Below are positions 44,342 to 53,515 of a DNA stretch of 64,000 nt, one piece after another. Below the pieces are notes generated by a model. It had not been told where the DNA came from. It made no database searches and worked only from the letters and a program-made list of their open reading frames with translations. The number at the start of each line of letters is the position of its first letter. Position 1 is the first letter of the stretch. This DNA is from SVEL01 sp045126215 (GTDB lineage Bacteria; Bacillota; Clostridia; Lachnospirales; Lachnospiraceae), in contig JBGVOD010000006.1 in the NCBI GenBank assembly GCA_045126215.1, forward strand, positions 1 to 64,000, given 5' to 3'. The position numbers and the translations under genes were made by a program.

Positions 44342-46087
44342 TTAGTCTCTAACCTTAATGTGTACTTCTCTAAGCTGCTGCTCTGTAACTTCATTTGGAG
44401 CTCCACACATCAGATCCTGAGCCGTACCACTCATTGGGAATGGAATAATCTCTCTGATATTTTCTTCATTTCTAAGAAGCATAATCATACGGTCAACACC
44501 TGGTGCCATACCTGCATGTGGTGGTGCGCCAAACTGGAATGCATTATATAATGCTCCGAACTTATTCTTAAGAACCTCTTCATCATAGCCTGCAATTTCG
44601 AATGCCTTAACCATAATCTGCATATCATGATTTCTGACTGCTCCTGATGATAATTCAACACCATTACATACAATATCATACTGATATGCTAATATATCAA
44701 GTGGATCCTTTGTATTAAGTGCTTCTAAACCACCCTGTGGCATTGAGAATGGATTATGTGTAAATCCAATCTTCTTTTCTTCTTCATTATATTCAAACAT
44801 TGGGAAATCATTAATATAGCAGAATCTATATGCATTCTTCTCAATTAAATCAAGCTTTTCACCCAGTTCTGTTCTAATCTGACCAGCATAGAGATTTGCT
44901 CTGTCTTCTTTATCAGCAATGAAGAAAATTGTATCGCCAGCCACAAGGCCTGCAATATCCTTCATTTCCTGCTTCATTTCATCTGGAATAAACTTATCAA
45001 TAGGACCTTTGAATGTTCCATCATCTAATACTTCAAGATATCCAAGACCACCCATACCAATTGACTGAGCAAACTTAAGAAGCTTCTCATGGAATCCCTT
45101 TGACATCTCAGCATGAACCTTAATTGCACGAACTGTCTTCTTATGGAATGGCTTAAATGTACATCTCTGGAAGAATTCTGTTGTATCAATTATTCTAAGT
45201 GGATTTCTGAGGTCCGGTTTGTCTGTACCAAACTCAAGCATAGCCTGTTTGTAGCTAATAATTGGATAAGGTGCCTTTGTTACTTCAAATCCTTCTGGAG
45301 CAAACTTTTCAAATGTTGCTGTTAATACCTCTTCGCCAATTGCAAATACATCTTCCTGTGTTGCAAAGCTCATTTCAAAGTCCAACTGATAAAACTCTCC
45401 CGGTGAACGGTCTGCTCTTGCATCTTCATCTCTAAAACAAGGAGCAATCTGGAAATACTTATCAAATCCTGACACCATAAGTAACTGTTTATATTGCTGT
45501 GGTGCCTGTGGAAGTGCGTAGAACTTTCCTTTGTACTTTCTTGAAGGAACAATATAATCTCTGGCTCCTTCTGGAGATGATGCACAAAGAATAGGTGTCT
45601 GAATTTCCATAAATCCCATATCTGTCATCTTTTCTCTAAGGAATCTTATAACATTTGAACGGAAAATCATGTTATCTTTTACCTTCTGATTTCTTAAATC
45701 AAGATATCTATACTTTAATCTTAAATCTTCTCTGATTTCCTTTGATGTTTGAACTTCAAAAGGAAGCTGTGTATATACTTTTCCAAGAACCTTTATAGAA
45801 TGTGCCTCTACTTCGATTGTTCCTGATGGAATCTTTGGATTATATGTTTCTTCATCTCTTTTTTCTACAAGACCTTCTACCATAATACAATCTTCTTTTA
45901 CAAGACCATCTAAAAGTGCTGTATCACGTAATACTACCTGTACTACACCATACATATCTCTAAGGTCAATGAATGAAACACCACCATGATCTCTGATATT
46001 TTCAATCCATCCTGAAAGCTTGATATTCTTTCCAATATCGCTCTCATTAACATTATTAAGTGTCACATCTCTGTAAATGTTTGCCAT
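44342..46087 (-). CDS. aspS: Aspartyl-tRNA synthetase, probably non-discriminating
   Basis: This 581-residue class II bacterial-type AspRS has the anticodon-binding OB fold, motif 2 (FRDEDARADRSPGEFYQLDFEM), the GAD insertion domain and motif 3 (GMAPGVDRMIMLL). In the anticodon-binding region it reads RDHGGVSFIDLRD, with His where discriminating enzymes such as that of E. coli have Leu. His here is associated with non-discriminating AspRS, which also charges tRNA-Asn with Asp. Location before gatCAB and an Asn T-box agree with this. Confidence 0.95.
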   Translation of the reverse strand: MANIYRDVTLNNVNESDIGKNIKLSGWIENIRDHGGVSFIDLRDMYGVVQVVLRDTALLDGLVKEDCIMVEGLVEKRDEETYNPKIPSGTIEVEAHSIKVLGKVYTQLPFEVQTSKEIREDLRLKYRYLDLRNQKVKDNMIFRSNVIRFLREKMTDMGFMEIQTPILCASSPEGARDYIVPSRKYKGKFYALPQAPQQYKQLLMVSGFDKYFQIAPCFRDEDARADRSPGEFYQLDFEMSFATQEDVFAIGEEVLTATFEKFAPEGFEVTKAPYPIISYKQAMLEFGTDKPDLRNPLRIIDTTEFFQRCTFKPFHKKTVRAIKVHAEMSKGFHEKLLKFAQSIGMGGLGYLEVLDDGTFKGPIDKFIPDEMKQEMKDIAGLVAGDTIFFIADKEDRANLYAGQIRTELGEKLDLIEKNAYRFCYINDFPMFEYNEEEKKIGFTHNPFSMPQGGLEALNTKDPLDILAYQYDIVCNGVELSSGAVRNHDMQIMVKAFEIAGYDEEVLKNKFGALYNAFQFGAPPHAGMAPGVDRMIMLLRNEENIREIIPFPMSGTAQDLMCGAPNEVTEQQLREVHIKVRD

Positions 46088-46202
46088 GTCTCTCTCTCCA
46101 TTTCTTTGAAATATATAGCCTGTATAGGGATTTTTTACTTTATATGGTTATGGTGCCAAATGGTATCGATTGGTACTACTTCTTGACATATTCATATAAA
46201 GC

Positions 46203-46484
46203 AAAAAAGTCCCAGGATGTTTCTTAACATCCCGGGACGAATTATCAACTAATCCGCGGTACCACCCGCATTCAAAAAGATCAATATTGTGCCTCTAATC
46301 TCTTTGCTCTCTTCCACTTAACGCGTGTAACGTATATGCCTAATAGGCAAAACCTCTCGACATATCTGCTCCAGAGTGTTACCGTTTTATCAACCATCTG
46401 TCAAAGCTTCCAGTCACGACTTCGACTCCCTGTAGCGGTCCTAAATAGAACGACTCTCTTTCATTGCATTTATTTATTAAACTA
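46203..46484 (-). ncRNA. T-box riboswitch controlling aspS-gatCAB, specifier AAC (Asn)
   Basis: On the minus strand the leader shows stem I with the CAGGGAGTCG...GTGACTGGAAGC distal region, the T-box GCGGGTGGTACCGCGG (46269-46254) and a strong terminator (46238-46203) ending TTTTTT. Aligned on the stem I 3' end (...ACTCTGGAGC, ten nt like AUUCUUGAGC in glyQS), the specifier codon is AAC at 46380-46378, for tRNA-Asn. Uncharged tRNA-Asn would then allow read-through into aspS and gatCAB. Confidence 0.9.
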
Positions 46485-46490
46485 TAGAAA

Positions 46491-46519
46491 ATCATACCTT
46501 TATGATAGATTATTGTCAA
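46491..46519 (-). promoter_or_regulatory. Promoter of the T-box-aspS-gatCAB transcript
   Basis: On the minus strand TTGACA (46519-46514) and TATGAT (46496-46491) are separated by 17 bp, close to full consensus. Confidence 0.85.
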
Positions 46520-46589
46520 GTAAATTCTCACTTTCTTTCTAAAAATTATTATGGAGTATAATGATAATCAGCAGACCTAATAAATTCAG

Positions 46590-47966
46590 CTAGGATATAT
46601 TAATACATATTGCAACATTATTTCCACTGTATGCATAAGAATATGACCAGTAACGTCCTGCATTTTGTATATATGTCAGTATTTCATTTATTGAAAAAGA
46701 ATCACTTTTAATAAACGTAAGAACATACTCTCCACTACCAATATGTGCATTTATAATATTCTTAGCATCCGCAACACTTGCAGCATAATATATTACATCT
46801 GTATATTCAGTATAATAGCTTTTTGCAAAATCTATACATTCCTCTTTCTTTACAGAATCCTTTGCAATAGTTGTATTGCATATATGCTTATTTGAATAAT
46901 AATCTGCAATATGATCTTTTGATATTTCTTCATCTGTGATAAGAAAATAATTATATGTTTTTACATTTTCCCTTTGTCCATTACAAGTATATATAGGATC
47001 ATCCCATGTAACATCAATATTATACCATACATTATCTACTCTTACCTGATTCCATGCATGACCTCCGCCGTTAGCAGTTCCTGATACAATTTCAGTCTGA
47101 ATATTTGCGTAATAACACAAAAGAGAAAAAGCATCTGTATATCCTTGACATACTGCATTTCCTGCAAATACACCTGATGCAGTAAAAATACTATAATCCT
47201 CATATGGAATAGGATTTGGATAAACATTTTGATTAACTATATAATCATGTATAGCTTTTACCTTGTCAAATTCCGACATTTCCTGTGTAATAATTGAACT
47301 AATAATGTTTTTTGCAGTATTTTCTTCAGCACTTGTTGGTTCAGTGAACATATATAATGTAATTGTTCCCTGCTCTGTATTCTTCACATCTGCCACTGCA
47401 TCTGCAGGTTTTTCAATTTCCTCATTCAGTACAGGTTGTGAAGGCACTTCTACTACTGCTTCAGTACTCTGTGTTGAATTATCGCCACCATTGTTCTTGT
47501 TTGAATCATCTGAGTTTTCACCAACATTATTTCTATTTGAATCAGTTGTGTTTTCACCAACATTATTTCTGTTTGAATCAGCAGTATTTTCACCAACATT
47601 GTTTCTATTTGAAGTAGTTGTGTTTTCACCATTATTATTTCTATTTGAATCAGCTGAGTTTTCACCACCATTATTTCTGTCTGAGTCTGTCGGATTTATA
47701 CCATCACTATTTCTATCTGAGTCTGTTGGATTTACATCATCATTATTACTGCCTGAAGTAGTTGATATAGTAGAATCATCACCACTATTATTTCCATCCG
47801 AAATAGTTGAAGTCGTTGTCTTCTCATTACTTGTTGTTCCACTTTCTATCCTATTTGATTTTGAATATTCCTCTTTTGATACCGTATTATCATTTGAACC
47901 ACATCCTAAAAATGTGCTCACAATAACTGTAAATACCAAAAAAAGAGACCAAATTTTTCTTCTCAT
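46590..47966 (-). CDS. Transglutaminase-like lipoprotein with 12-residue repeats
   Basis: This is a 458-residue lipoprotein. The ATG at 47966 is used because GGAGGG precedes it and it starts a lipoprotein signal (RRKIWSLFLVFTVIVSTFLGC, lipobox FLGC). A frame starting four codons earlier lacks this spacing. After the lipid Cys come about seven 12-residue units like SNRNNVGENTTD, then a transglutaminase-like domain with Cys in AVCQGYTDAFSLLCYYANI, His in GGGHAWNQV and Asp in YNIDVTWDDP. It is exported and lipid-anchored; the repeat acts as a spacer stalk. Confidence 0.9.
   Translation of the reverse strand: MRRKIWSLFLVFTVIVSTFLGCGSNDNTVSKEEYSKSNRIESGTTSNEKTTTSTISDGNNSGDDSTISTTSGSNNDDVNPTDSDRNSDGINPTDSDRNNGGENSADSNRNNNGENTTTSNRNNVGENTADSNRNNVGENTTDSNRNNVGENSDDSNKNNGGDNSTQSTEAVVEVPSQPVLNEEIEKPADAVADVKNTEQGTITLYMFTEPTSAEENTAKNIISSIITQEMSEFDKVKAIHDYIVNQNVYPNPIPYEDYSIFTASGVFAGNAVCQGYTDAFSLLCYYANIQTEIVSGTANGGGHAWNQVRVDNVWYNIDVTWDDPIYTCNGQRENVKTYNYFLITDEEISKDHIADYYSNKHICNTTIAKDSVKKEECIDFAKSYYTEYTDVIYYAASVADAKNIINAHIGSGEYVLTFIKSDSFSINEILTYIQNAGRYWSYSYAYSGNNVAICINIS
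47498..47750. repeat. 36-bp coding tandem repeat in the lipoprotein gene
   Basis: About seven degenerate 36-bp units encode the (D)SNRNNVGENTT-type repeats. The unit number can change by slippage. Confidence 0.8.
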
Positions 47967-48290
47967 ATTGCCCTCCATTCCGAATTAGTTTTTTCATTTT
48001 TGTAAACATCAAAGTGTTTTAAGATTTATTGCAATATTGTATTCACGTAAAATCATAAAACATTTAATTAAACTATTCACTTACACACACTAACTCAATA
48101 GTATCATCTACTAAACTATGTAATAATACTACCATATTTTTTTCTACATAACAACACCGACCTTTACATCTTATTATTGTTTTTTTTATCTATTTGATAT
48201 ACAATTATAGATATTGATTTAGTTTGTGAAAACTTCAAGCATGCATTCTGCGTCAAATCATAAAATTTTATTGAATATAGAGGTACATAC
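47967..48290. other. Intergenic region between divergent genes
   Basis: No gene is seen. It contains the second copy of an 18-bp motif, TCTGCGTCAAATCATAAA (48247-48264), 27 bp before the start codon of the 791-residue protein; the first copy is at 26326-26343. No further clear promoter or terminator was recognised. Confidence 0.5.
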
Positions 48291-50666
48291 ATGGGATTAA
48301 TAGCAGGAAAACTCAATACATTTGAAGAATCCACATTGTTATTTGAAGATGGAGATGAAATTGAATATATTGCATATATAAAATCCGGTAGTATTTTAAA
48401 TGAGGGCTCAACTGGAGATACTACATATATTGCCGGTGAGTTTATATGTGCAAGAGATTTATATAATGGCTTTTATGATGGGGATTATACGGCATCTGCA
48501 AGAAGTGAGATTCTTATTATTCCTGCCACTTCACCATCTGAATTATTTGATTTTTTATCTTACAATCCTGAACTTCAGATGAATATATCATATGAGTTAT
48601 GTGTTTTTGCAACCAAATTATATGATATTTATCAGGAGCTGTATAATGACATAGAAGATTTTTACTATTCTATTATACTTATGCATCAAAGATACATCGA
48701 GTGTAGCAGGAATGCTGGTGTAAAAGAAACAGAGTTTTTAGAGCCACATTCAGCAGAAAGCTACAAGTTCAGTGAACAGCCTTTTTATAAAAGCTATATG
48801 ATTTTTTCTGAGCTTTCAAAAAGCAAACCAAAAGCTCATACTGTTATAAAAGCAAATGGAGTAAAGTTTCTGAAGGTTCAGAATGAACTAATCAGAGATA
48901 TTTACACAGCCTATGATGATATGGTTTATTATTTAAAAACAATCATTTCTCTATTTGCAAGCAAAAGTGAATTATGTCTATTCTCTTTAGCAGCAGGTCT
49001 CGCTGAAAAGGCATCTGGTAAATATAAGAATAAAATCTTAAACCTGCTTAAAGATATGAAACAAATTATTGAAAACATTGATTCTGACATCAGAAACAAC
49101 TCAGGTCTTACAATTGATATTGATTATAATCGTGTTAGCTTCTATTTTATGATGGTTGAAAATATGGATGAATCATCATCATCTGAAGATGATGATGATT
49201 CTGAGTTTATCTCTGATAGCGATGTTATATCAACAGACTTTGATGATAGTCAGGCTGATACAACATTTGATGAAGACTATATTGATTATAGTGGTTTACT
49301 TAGAAAATTATGTACATTTGCGGGGTTTGATGATTCCAAATATCAGGTATATGATGATGCTATCATAAAATTCCTATCAATTCCTGATAAAAATTCAACA
49401 GATGATGAAGTTCGCTTGTTCAGAAAAGCAGTATCTACTCTGTATTTCGAACTATATGAGGAAGTATTTATAAAATACCTTGGAATACTTAATGACTCGG
49501 GTTTTGATTCAAATCTTAAGAAACTTATTGAATTATTCCTGGATTTTAGTTTTATCGATGAAAGATTGCTAACAGATTCACAGATTAATTATCTGCTTAC
49601 AATACCAGAACTTTCTAAATGTTATCCATGCAATATATATCGTATGAAAGACTGGTTAATTCGTATATATAATGGCGAGGAGCCACCATCCAAGAGTGAA
49701 TTTGATTTAGATTACGTTGACTATATACGAGAAAGAAAGAAAACAGAAGCGATATCTCCTGAAAAAGAGCGTGAATTGCTTTCAAACAATGAATTGAAAG
49801 TACGTTTTGAAATACAAAATATATTCCGATATAATCTTAAGCTGTTAAGTGGAAACCTTTTGGGATTCTTCCCAATGCTACATATGGATTCATTTGACAA
49901 AGAAATTAATAAGCTCCTTCTTACGTCAGAAACAATAAATGAATGTATACTTAAATTACTTCAAATTGATTATTCTATTTTTTATAGAGAAATGTTGTAT
50001 TCAGATGAAAAGAGCAAAATTTCAAAAGCTTATATTCAAAAACAGTTTTATCCAAATATTATTCTCTTTCCAACAGCGGGAAATGGTGGAGTAATGTGGC
50101 AGGAAACAGCAGGTAAAAGAATAGGCAGCAGTGGTCGTTTCCTTCTTCCATCGCTTTTCTTTGGAAATATTGAAGATGTATTGCTGGCTTTATTTGGACG
50201 TTTCAGATTTGAATTATGCAAATCGTTATATGGAGGTAGCTGGAATAATATTCAGGTGCCATCTCTTACCAGTGAATATTGCGACTATATCCAGTTCTAT
50301 CGAAAAAACAAGGAATTAACAACAGAGAAAAAGGAAGCTCTTAAAAATCAAATTTCGAGGTGTAGAAATAATACAAGAGAAATCTTTGTTTATGATTACT
50401 TAATATGGATGAAATATGAAGCCGCCGGTGCAATAAGGCTTAATAAGGTTGCAAGAAGAATATTGGCAACGTATTGTCCTTTTGCAAAAGAGATTCGTGC
50501 AAAAATTGCTTCACAACCGATTTTTGCAGATGCCATGACAAAGTACCAGCGTGAAAAAATCAAAAAGACAAAAGAGATTAATAACCAAATTATTGCCATT
50601 AACAGAGCTAATGGAACAATCACAGAAGAAATTGAAGAAACCAAACATTTCTATGAGGATTTATAA
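48291..50666 (+). CDS. Large protein with cyclic-nucleotide-binding-like N-terminal domain, function unknown
   Basis: This is a 791-residue protein. Residues 1-115 resemble a cyclic nucleotide-binding (Crp-type) beta-roll: LFEDGDEIEYIAYIKSGSIL, STGDTTYIAGEFICARDLY, TASARSEILIIP. It lacks a Crp helix-turn-helix. A long helical region follows, interrupted near residue 290 by an acidic Ser/Asp run (DESSSSEDDDDSEFISDSD). The C-terminal half contains NIILFPTAGNGGVMWQETAG and RFLLPSLFFGNIEDVLLALF; no catalytic motif is recognised. No ribosome binding site is strong. It is flanked by terminators and stands alone. Confidence 0.75.
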   Translation: MGLIAGKLNTFEESTLLFEDGDEIEYIAYIKSGSILNEGSTGDTTYIAGEFICARDLYNGFYDGDYTASARSEILIIPATSPSELFDFLSYNPELQMNISYELCVFATKLYDIYQELYNDIEDFYYSIILMHQRYIECSRNAGVKETEFLEPHSAESYKFSEQPFYKSYMIFSELSKSKPKAHTVIKANGVKFLKVQNELIRDIYTAYDDMVYYLKTIISLFASKSELCLFSLAAGLAEKASGKYKNKILNLLKDMKQIIENIDSDIRNNSGLTIDIDYNRVSFYFMMVENMDESSSSEDDDDSEFISDSDVISTDFDDSQADTTFDEDYIDYSGLLRKLCTFAGFDDSKYQVYDDAIIKFLSIPDKNSTDDEVRLFRKAVSTLYFELYEEVFIKYLGILNDSGFDSNLKKLIELFLDFSFIDERLLTDSQINYLLTIPELSKCYPCNIYRMKDWLIRIYNGEEPPSKSEFDLDYVDYIRERKKTEAISPEKERELLSNNELKVRFEIQNIFRYNLKLLSGNLLGFFPMLHMDSFDKEINKLLLTSETINECILKLLQIDYSIFYREMLYSDEKSKISKAYIQKQFYPNIILFPTAGNGGVMWQETAGKRIGSSGRFLLPSLFFGNIEDVLLALFGRFRFELCKSLYGGSWNNIQVPSLTSEYCDYIQFYRKNKELTTEKKEALKNQISRCRNNTREIFVYDYLIWMKYEAAGAIRLNKVARRILATYCPFAKEIRAKIASQPIFADAMTKYQREKIKKTKEINNQIIAINRANGTITEEIEETKHFYEDL

Positions 50667-50688
50667 TAGCATATTTTAATATATAAGA

Positions 50689-50737
50689 TTAGGAGTGTCA
50701 AAAGATACTTTATAAAAATATCTTTTGACACTCCTAA
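50689..50737. terminator. Strong bidirectional terminator
   Basis: A 19-bp perfect stem (core AGGAGTGTCAAAAGATA and its complement) with an 11-nt loop lies between the 791-residue protein gene and the convergent flavin reductase-like gene; it is followed by TTTTAT on the plus strand. Confidence 0.85.
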
Positions 50738-50794
50738 TTTTATAAATAAGTATGTGGCTGTCACACTTGCTTGTTTTGTGGTCTCTTATTCCCG

Positions 50795-51301
50795 CTACTG
50801 TTTTAAAACCTTTTCAATCTTTACAACATACATTGTATGATAGTTTCCATCTGCATACCATTTCTGAATTTGTTCCTTGTCTGTAAAGCACTCTTCTTTC
50901 ATCTCCTGAACATAAAGTTTTTTACAAACAAATGTCATTTTTGCTTCTTCAAACACCGGAACGTCATATCCATCGATCATATGTAAATTCATTTTTTCAA
51001 TCTTGTTTTCATCGCGGCCTGATACTCTTCCCATATATGAAAGCATTTCTTTCGCATCATCGCCAAAAAATGATAAACTAAGCATATCTGTTGAATCAAC
51101 CAATTCTTTCGTGTATCTGCTTTCTCTTATAAAAACAAAAGCAACATCCTGTCCCCACATAACGCCAAGTCCGCCCCATGAAGCCGTCATAGCATTACTC
51201 TTAGAACCATTAGATGCCCCAATCAGCATCCAATCCTTACCTATCTGTTTAAAAACATTTTCGCTCAAATCACTTGTCTTAATTTCCTGCACAAAATTCA
51301 C
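50795..51301 (-). CDS. Flavin reductase-like / flavoredoxin domain protein
   Basis: This 168-residue protein has the flavin reductase fold with the FMN-binding NAMTASWGGLGVMWGQDVAFVFI segment and RESRYTKELVDSTDMLSLSFF. Related proteins bind FMN and act as flavoredoxins or flavin reductases; no partner gene is adjacent. Its start codon faces a 37-bp repeat array that would lie in its promoter region. Confidence 0.88.
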   Translation of the reverse strand: MNFVQEIKTSDLSENVFKQIGKDWMLIGASNGSKSNAMTASWGGLGVMWGQDVAFVFIRESRYTKELVDSTDMLSLSFFGDDAKEMLSYMGRVSGRDENKIEKMNLHMIDGYDVPVFEEAKMTFVCKKLYVQEMKEECFTDKEQIQKWYADGNYHTMYVVKIEKVLKQ

Positions 51302-51364
51302 CTTCCATATCCAAATATTATCTATTAATATATCACTAGTATAGTATTTTACAACTTCGGACAG

Positions 51365-51586
51365 TATTTCACAAGTATATTCTCTTCAAGTCTTCTGACT
51401 ATATTTCACTGGTATATTCTCTTCAAGCCCTCGGACCATATTTCATTGGTATATTCTCTTCAAGCTCTCGGACTATATTTCATTGTTATATTCTCTTCAA
51501 GCCCTCGGACCACATTTCATTGGTATATTCTTTTGAGTTTTCAGACAATATTTCACAAGTACATTGTCTTTTGCGACTTTGGAAGA
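51365..51586. repeat. Degenerate 37-bp tandem array (six units)
   Basis: Units begin at 51365, 51402, 51439, 51476, 51513 and 51549 with the pattern TATTTCAxTGGTATATTCTC then TTCAAGCCCTCGGACCA. The middle units are nearly identical and the outer ones drift; partial units flank both ends. It lies between dapL and the flavin reductase-like gene. There are no unique spacers, so it is not CRISPR. Confidence 0.85.
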
Positions 51587-51650
51587 TATTAGAGTTTCTT
51601 ATATCTGAAAACCGGAGCAAAAACAATATACCTGTGAAATATGTCTCCCC

Positions 51651-52865
51651 CTACAGCCTCTTAATTCTCTCGATAGCTTCCAATGTTTTTTCGTATGTTC
51701 CAAAAGCTGTAAGTCTGAAATATCCCTCTCCGCTTGGTCCAAATCCGGACCCCGGTGTACCTACGACATTTGCCTTTTGTAATAAGAAATCAAAGAATTC
51801 CCATGATGTCATATTGTCTGGTGTTTTTAACCAAATATATGGTGCATTGATACCGCCTGATACAGTATAACCGGCAGCTGAAAGTCCCTCTCTTATAATC
51901 TTTGCATTATTCATATAATATGCAATCTGTTCTTTTGTCTGTTTCTTTCCTTCTTCGGTATAAACGGCCTCTCCGGCTTTCTGTATAATATATGGTGCAC
52001 CATTGAATTTTGTTCCATGTCTTCTTGCCCATAAGCTGTTAAGTGAAACATCACCACATTTAAGTTCTTTAGGAATAACTGTGAATCCAAGTCTTGTACC
52101 TGTAAAGCCTGCATTTTTTGAAAAACTTCTGATTTCTATGGCACATGTCTTTGCTCCATCACATTCATAAATTGTATGTGCAACATTATCTTCTGTAATA
52201 TATGCTTCATATGCAGCATCATATATAATTACAGCCTTTTTCTCATTTGCATAATCAACCCACTTCTGAAGCTCATCCTTTGTAATAGTTGCACCAGTTG
52301 GGTTATTTGGGAAACAAAGATATATAATGTCAGGTGTTTCAGTAGGTAATTCAGGAGCAAAATTATTTTCTGCTGTACATGGCATATAAATAACATTTGA
52401 CCACTTCTCTGTTTCAGGATTATATTCACCTGCTCTGCCAGCCATAGCATTTGTATCTACATATACAGGATACACAGGGTCACATACAGCTATTCTATTA
52501 TCAACAGAGAAAATGTCTCCTATATTTCCGGAATCACTTTTTGCTCCATCACTTATAAAGATTTCATCAAGTGCAATATCAACACCTCTTGCTTTAAAAT
52601 CATTATCAGCAATAGCTTTACGAAGGAACTCATATCCCAAATCAGGAGCATATCCTTTAAATGTCTCTTTTACTCCCATTTCATCAACAGCATCTCTCAT
52701 TGCAGATACAACCTTTGGAGCAAGTGGTAATGTAACATCACCTATTCCTAATCTAATAATATTTGCATCCTTATTTGCCTCTGTAAAAGCATTTACCTTC
52801 TTGGCAATTGTTGAGAAGAGATAGCTTCCCGGTAATTTTGTATAATTATCATTAATTTTAAACAT
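51651..52865 (-). CDS. dapL: LL-diaminopimelate aminotransferase
   Basis: This 404-residue fold-type I PLP enzyme converts tetrahydrodipicolinate to LL-diaminopimelate in one step, the short route to lysine and peptidoglycan. PLP-binding Lys sits in IRSFSKNAGFTGTRLGF, and the family-specific N-terminus NDNYTKLPGSYLFSTIAKKV and GIGDVTLPLAPKVVSAM are clear. It is a single gene, 93 bp after the ANTAR gene on the same strand. Confidence 0.96.
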   Translation of the reverse strand: MFKINDNYTKLPGSYLFSTIAKKVNAFTEANKDANIIRLGIGDVTLPLAPKVVSAMRDAVDEMGVKETFKGYAPDLGYEFLRKAIADNDFKARGVDIALDEIFISDGAKSDSGNIGDIFSVDNRIAVCDPVYPVYVDTNAMAGRAGEYNPETEKWSNVIYMPCTAENNFAPELPTETPDIIYLCFPNNPTGATITKDELQKWVDYANEKKAVIIYDAAYEAYITEDNVAHTIYECDGAKTCAIEIRSFSKNAGFTGTRLGFTVIPKELKCGDVSLNSLWARRHGTKFNGAPYIIQKAGEAVYTEEGKKQTKEQIAYYMNNAKIIREGLSAAGYTVSGGINAPYIWLKTPDNMTSWEFFDFLLQKANVVGTPGSGFGPSGEGYFRLTAFGTYEKTLEAIERIKRL

Positions 52866-52958
52866 TTCAAACGTCCTTCCTTATTTTATCTTATATATTT
52901 AAGACCTTTAACGTCTTATATAACGCAATTTATCCATAAACATATAGCCACTAACATA

Positions 52959-53507
52959 TCAAGTCATCATAATACTAATAACCTTTTCTGCCGTTTCCAC
53001 CATACTTGACCCACTATCCATACTATTTTTCTGTAAATATCTGTGCGCTTCAAATTCAGTTAGGTTATTCTTCTCCATCAGAATCTTTTTTGCTTGATCA
53101 ATAGTTTTCTGTTCTTTTGGGTCTCTTAACTTTGGCTGTTCTCGTCTTTTTTTCTTTCGAATGTAGATATTATTTGAAATAACATCTATTGTATTCAAAA
53201 GATCCTGAATTCTAAGTGGCATCACTACTGATACAATACCATTACCAGATATTTCCGATATTTTCGCCTGTGATGCTAAAATAATCATTTCAAAAGTTTC
53301 CGGTAAATTATTCCTAAGTTCATCATAAAGCATATCTTGTAATTTGTATCCGCATATAATAATACCATCATTATAATCATCCGTAATAGAAAGCACATTA
53401 CTACCTGATGTACAAGCTGCGGTAACGGGATATCCATTTCTTACCAATAGATTTCTTATGTTAGTAGCATCTTCATTTTTTGAAAAAGCTACTACAATAT
53501 TAGCCAT
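52959..53507 (-). CDS. ANTAR-domain response regulator-like antiterminator
   Basis: This 182-residue protein has an N-terminal pseudo-receiver domain (IVVAFSKNEDATNIRNLLVRN) and a C-terminal ANTAR RNA-binding domain (TIDQAKKILMEKNNLTEFEAHRYLQ). The usual receiver Asp pocket is not convincing (ISQ/GIIICGYKL region). ANTAR proteins bind paired hairpins in leader RNA and prevent termination. It starts 8 bp after glnA, whose leader contains a terminator-like hairpin, so glnA is the likely target. Confidence 0.9.
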   Translation of the reverse strand: MANIVVAFSKNEDATNIRNLLVRNGYPVTAACTSGSNVLSITDDYNDGIIICGYKLQDMLYDELRNNLPETFEMIILASQAKISEISGNGIVSVVMPLRIQDLLNTIDVISNNIYIRKKKRREQPKLRDPKEQKTIDQAKKILMEKNNLTEFEAHRYLQKNSMDSGSSMVETAEKVISIMMT

Positions 53508-53515
53508 ACTGCCTC

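Noticed and set aside
47263..47988. A 241-codon plus-strand frame opposite the transglutaminase lipoprotein
   Set aside because: It is the antisense of the Asn/Ser-rich repeat region (poly-Phe/Leu/Glu translation) and has no independent support; the minus-strand protein has a lipobox, a domain and a ribosome binding site.
51365..51586. CRISPR array
   Set aside because: Units are contiguous, degenerate along their whole length and lack unique spacers; no cas genes are present in the window.
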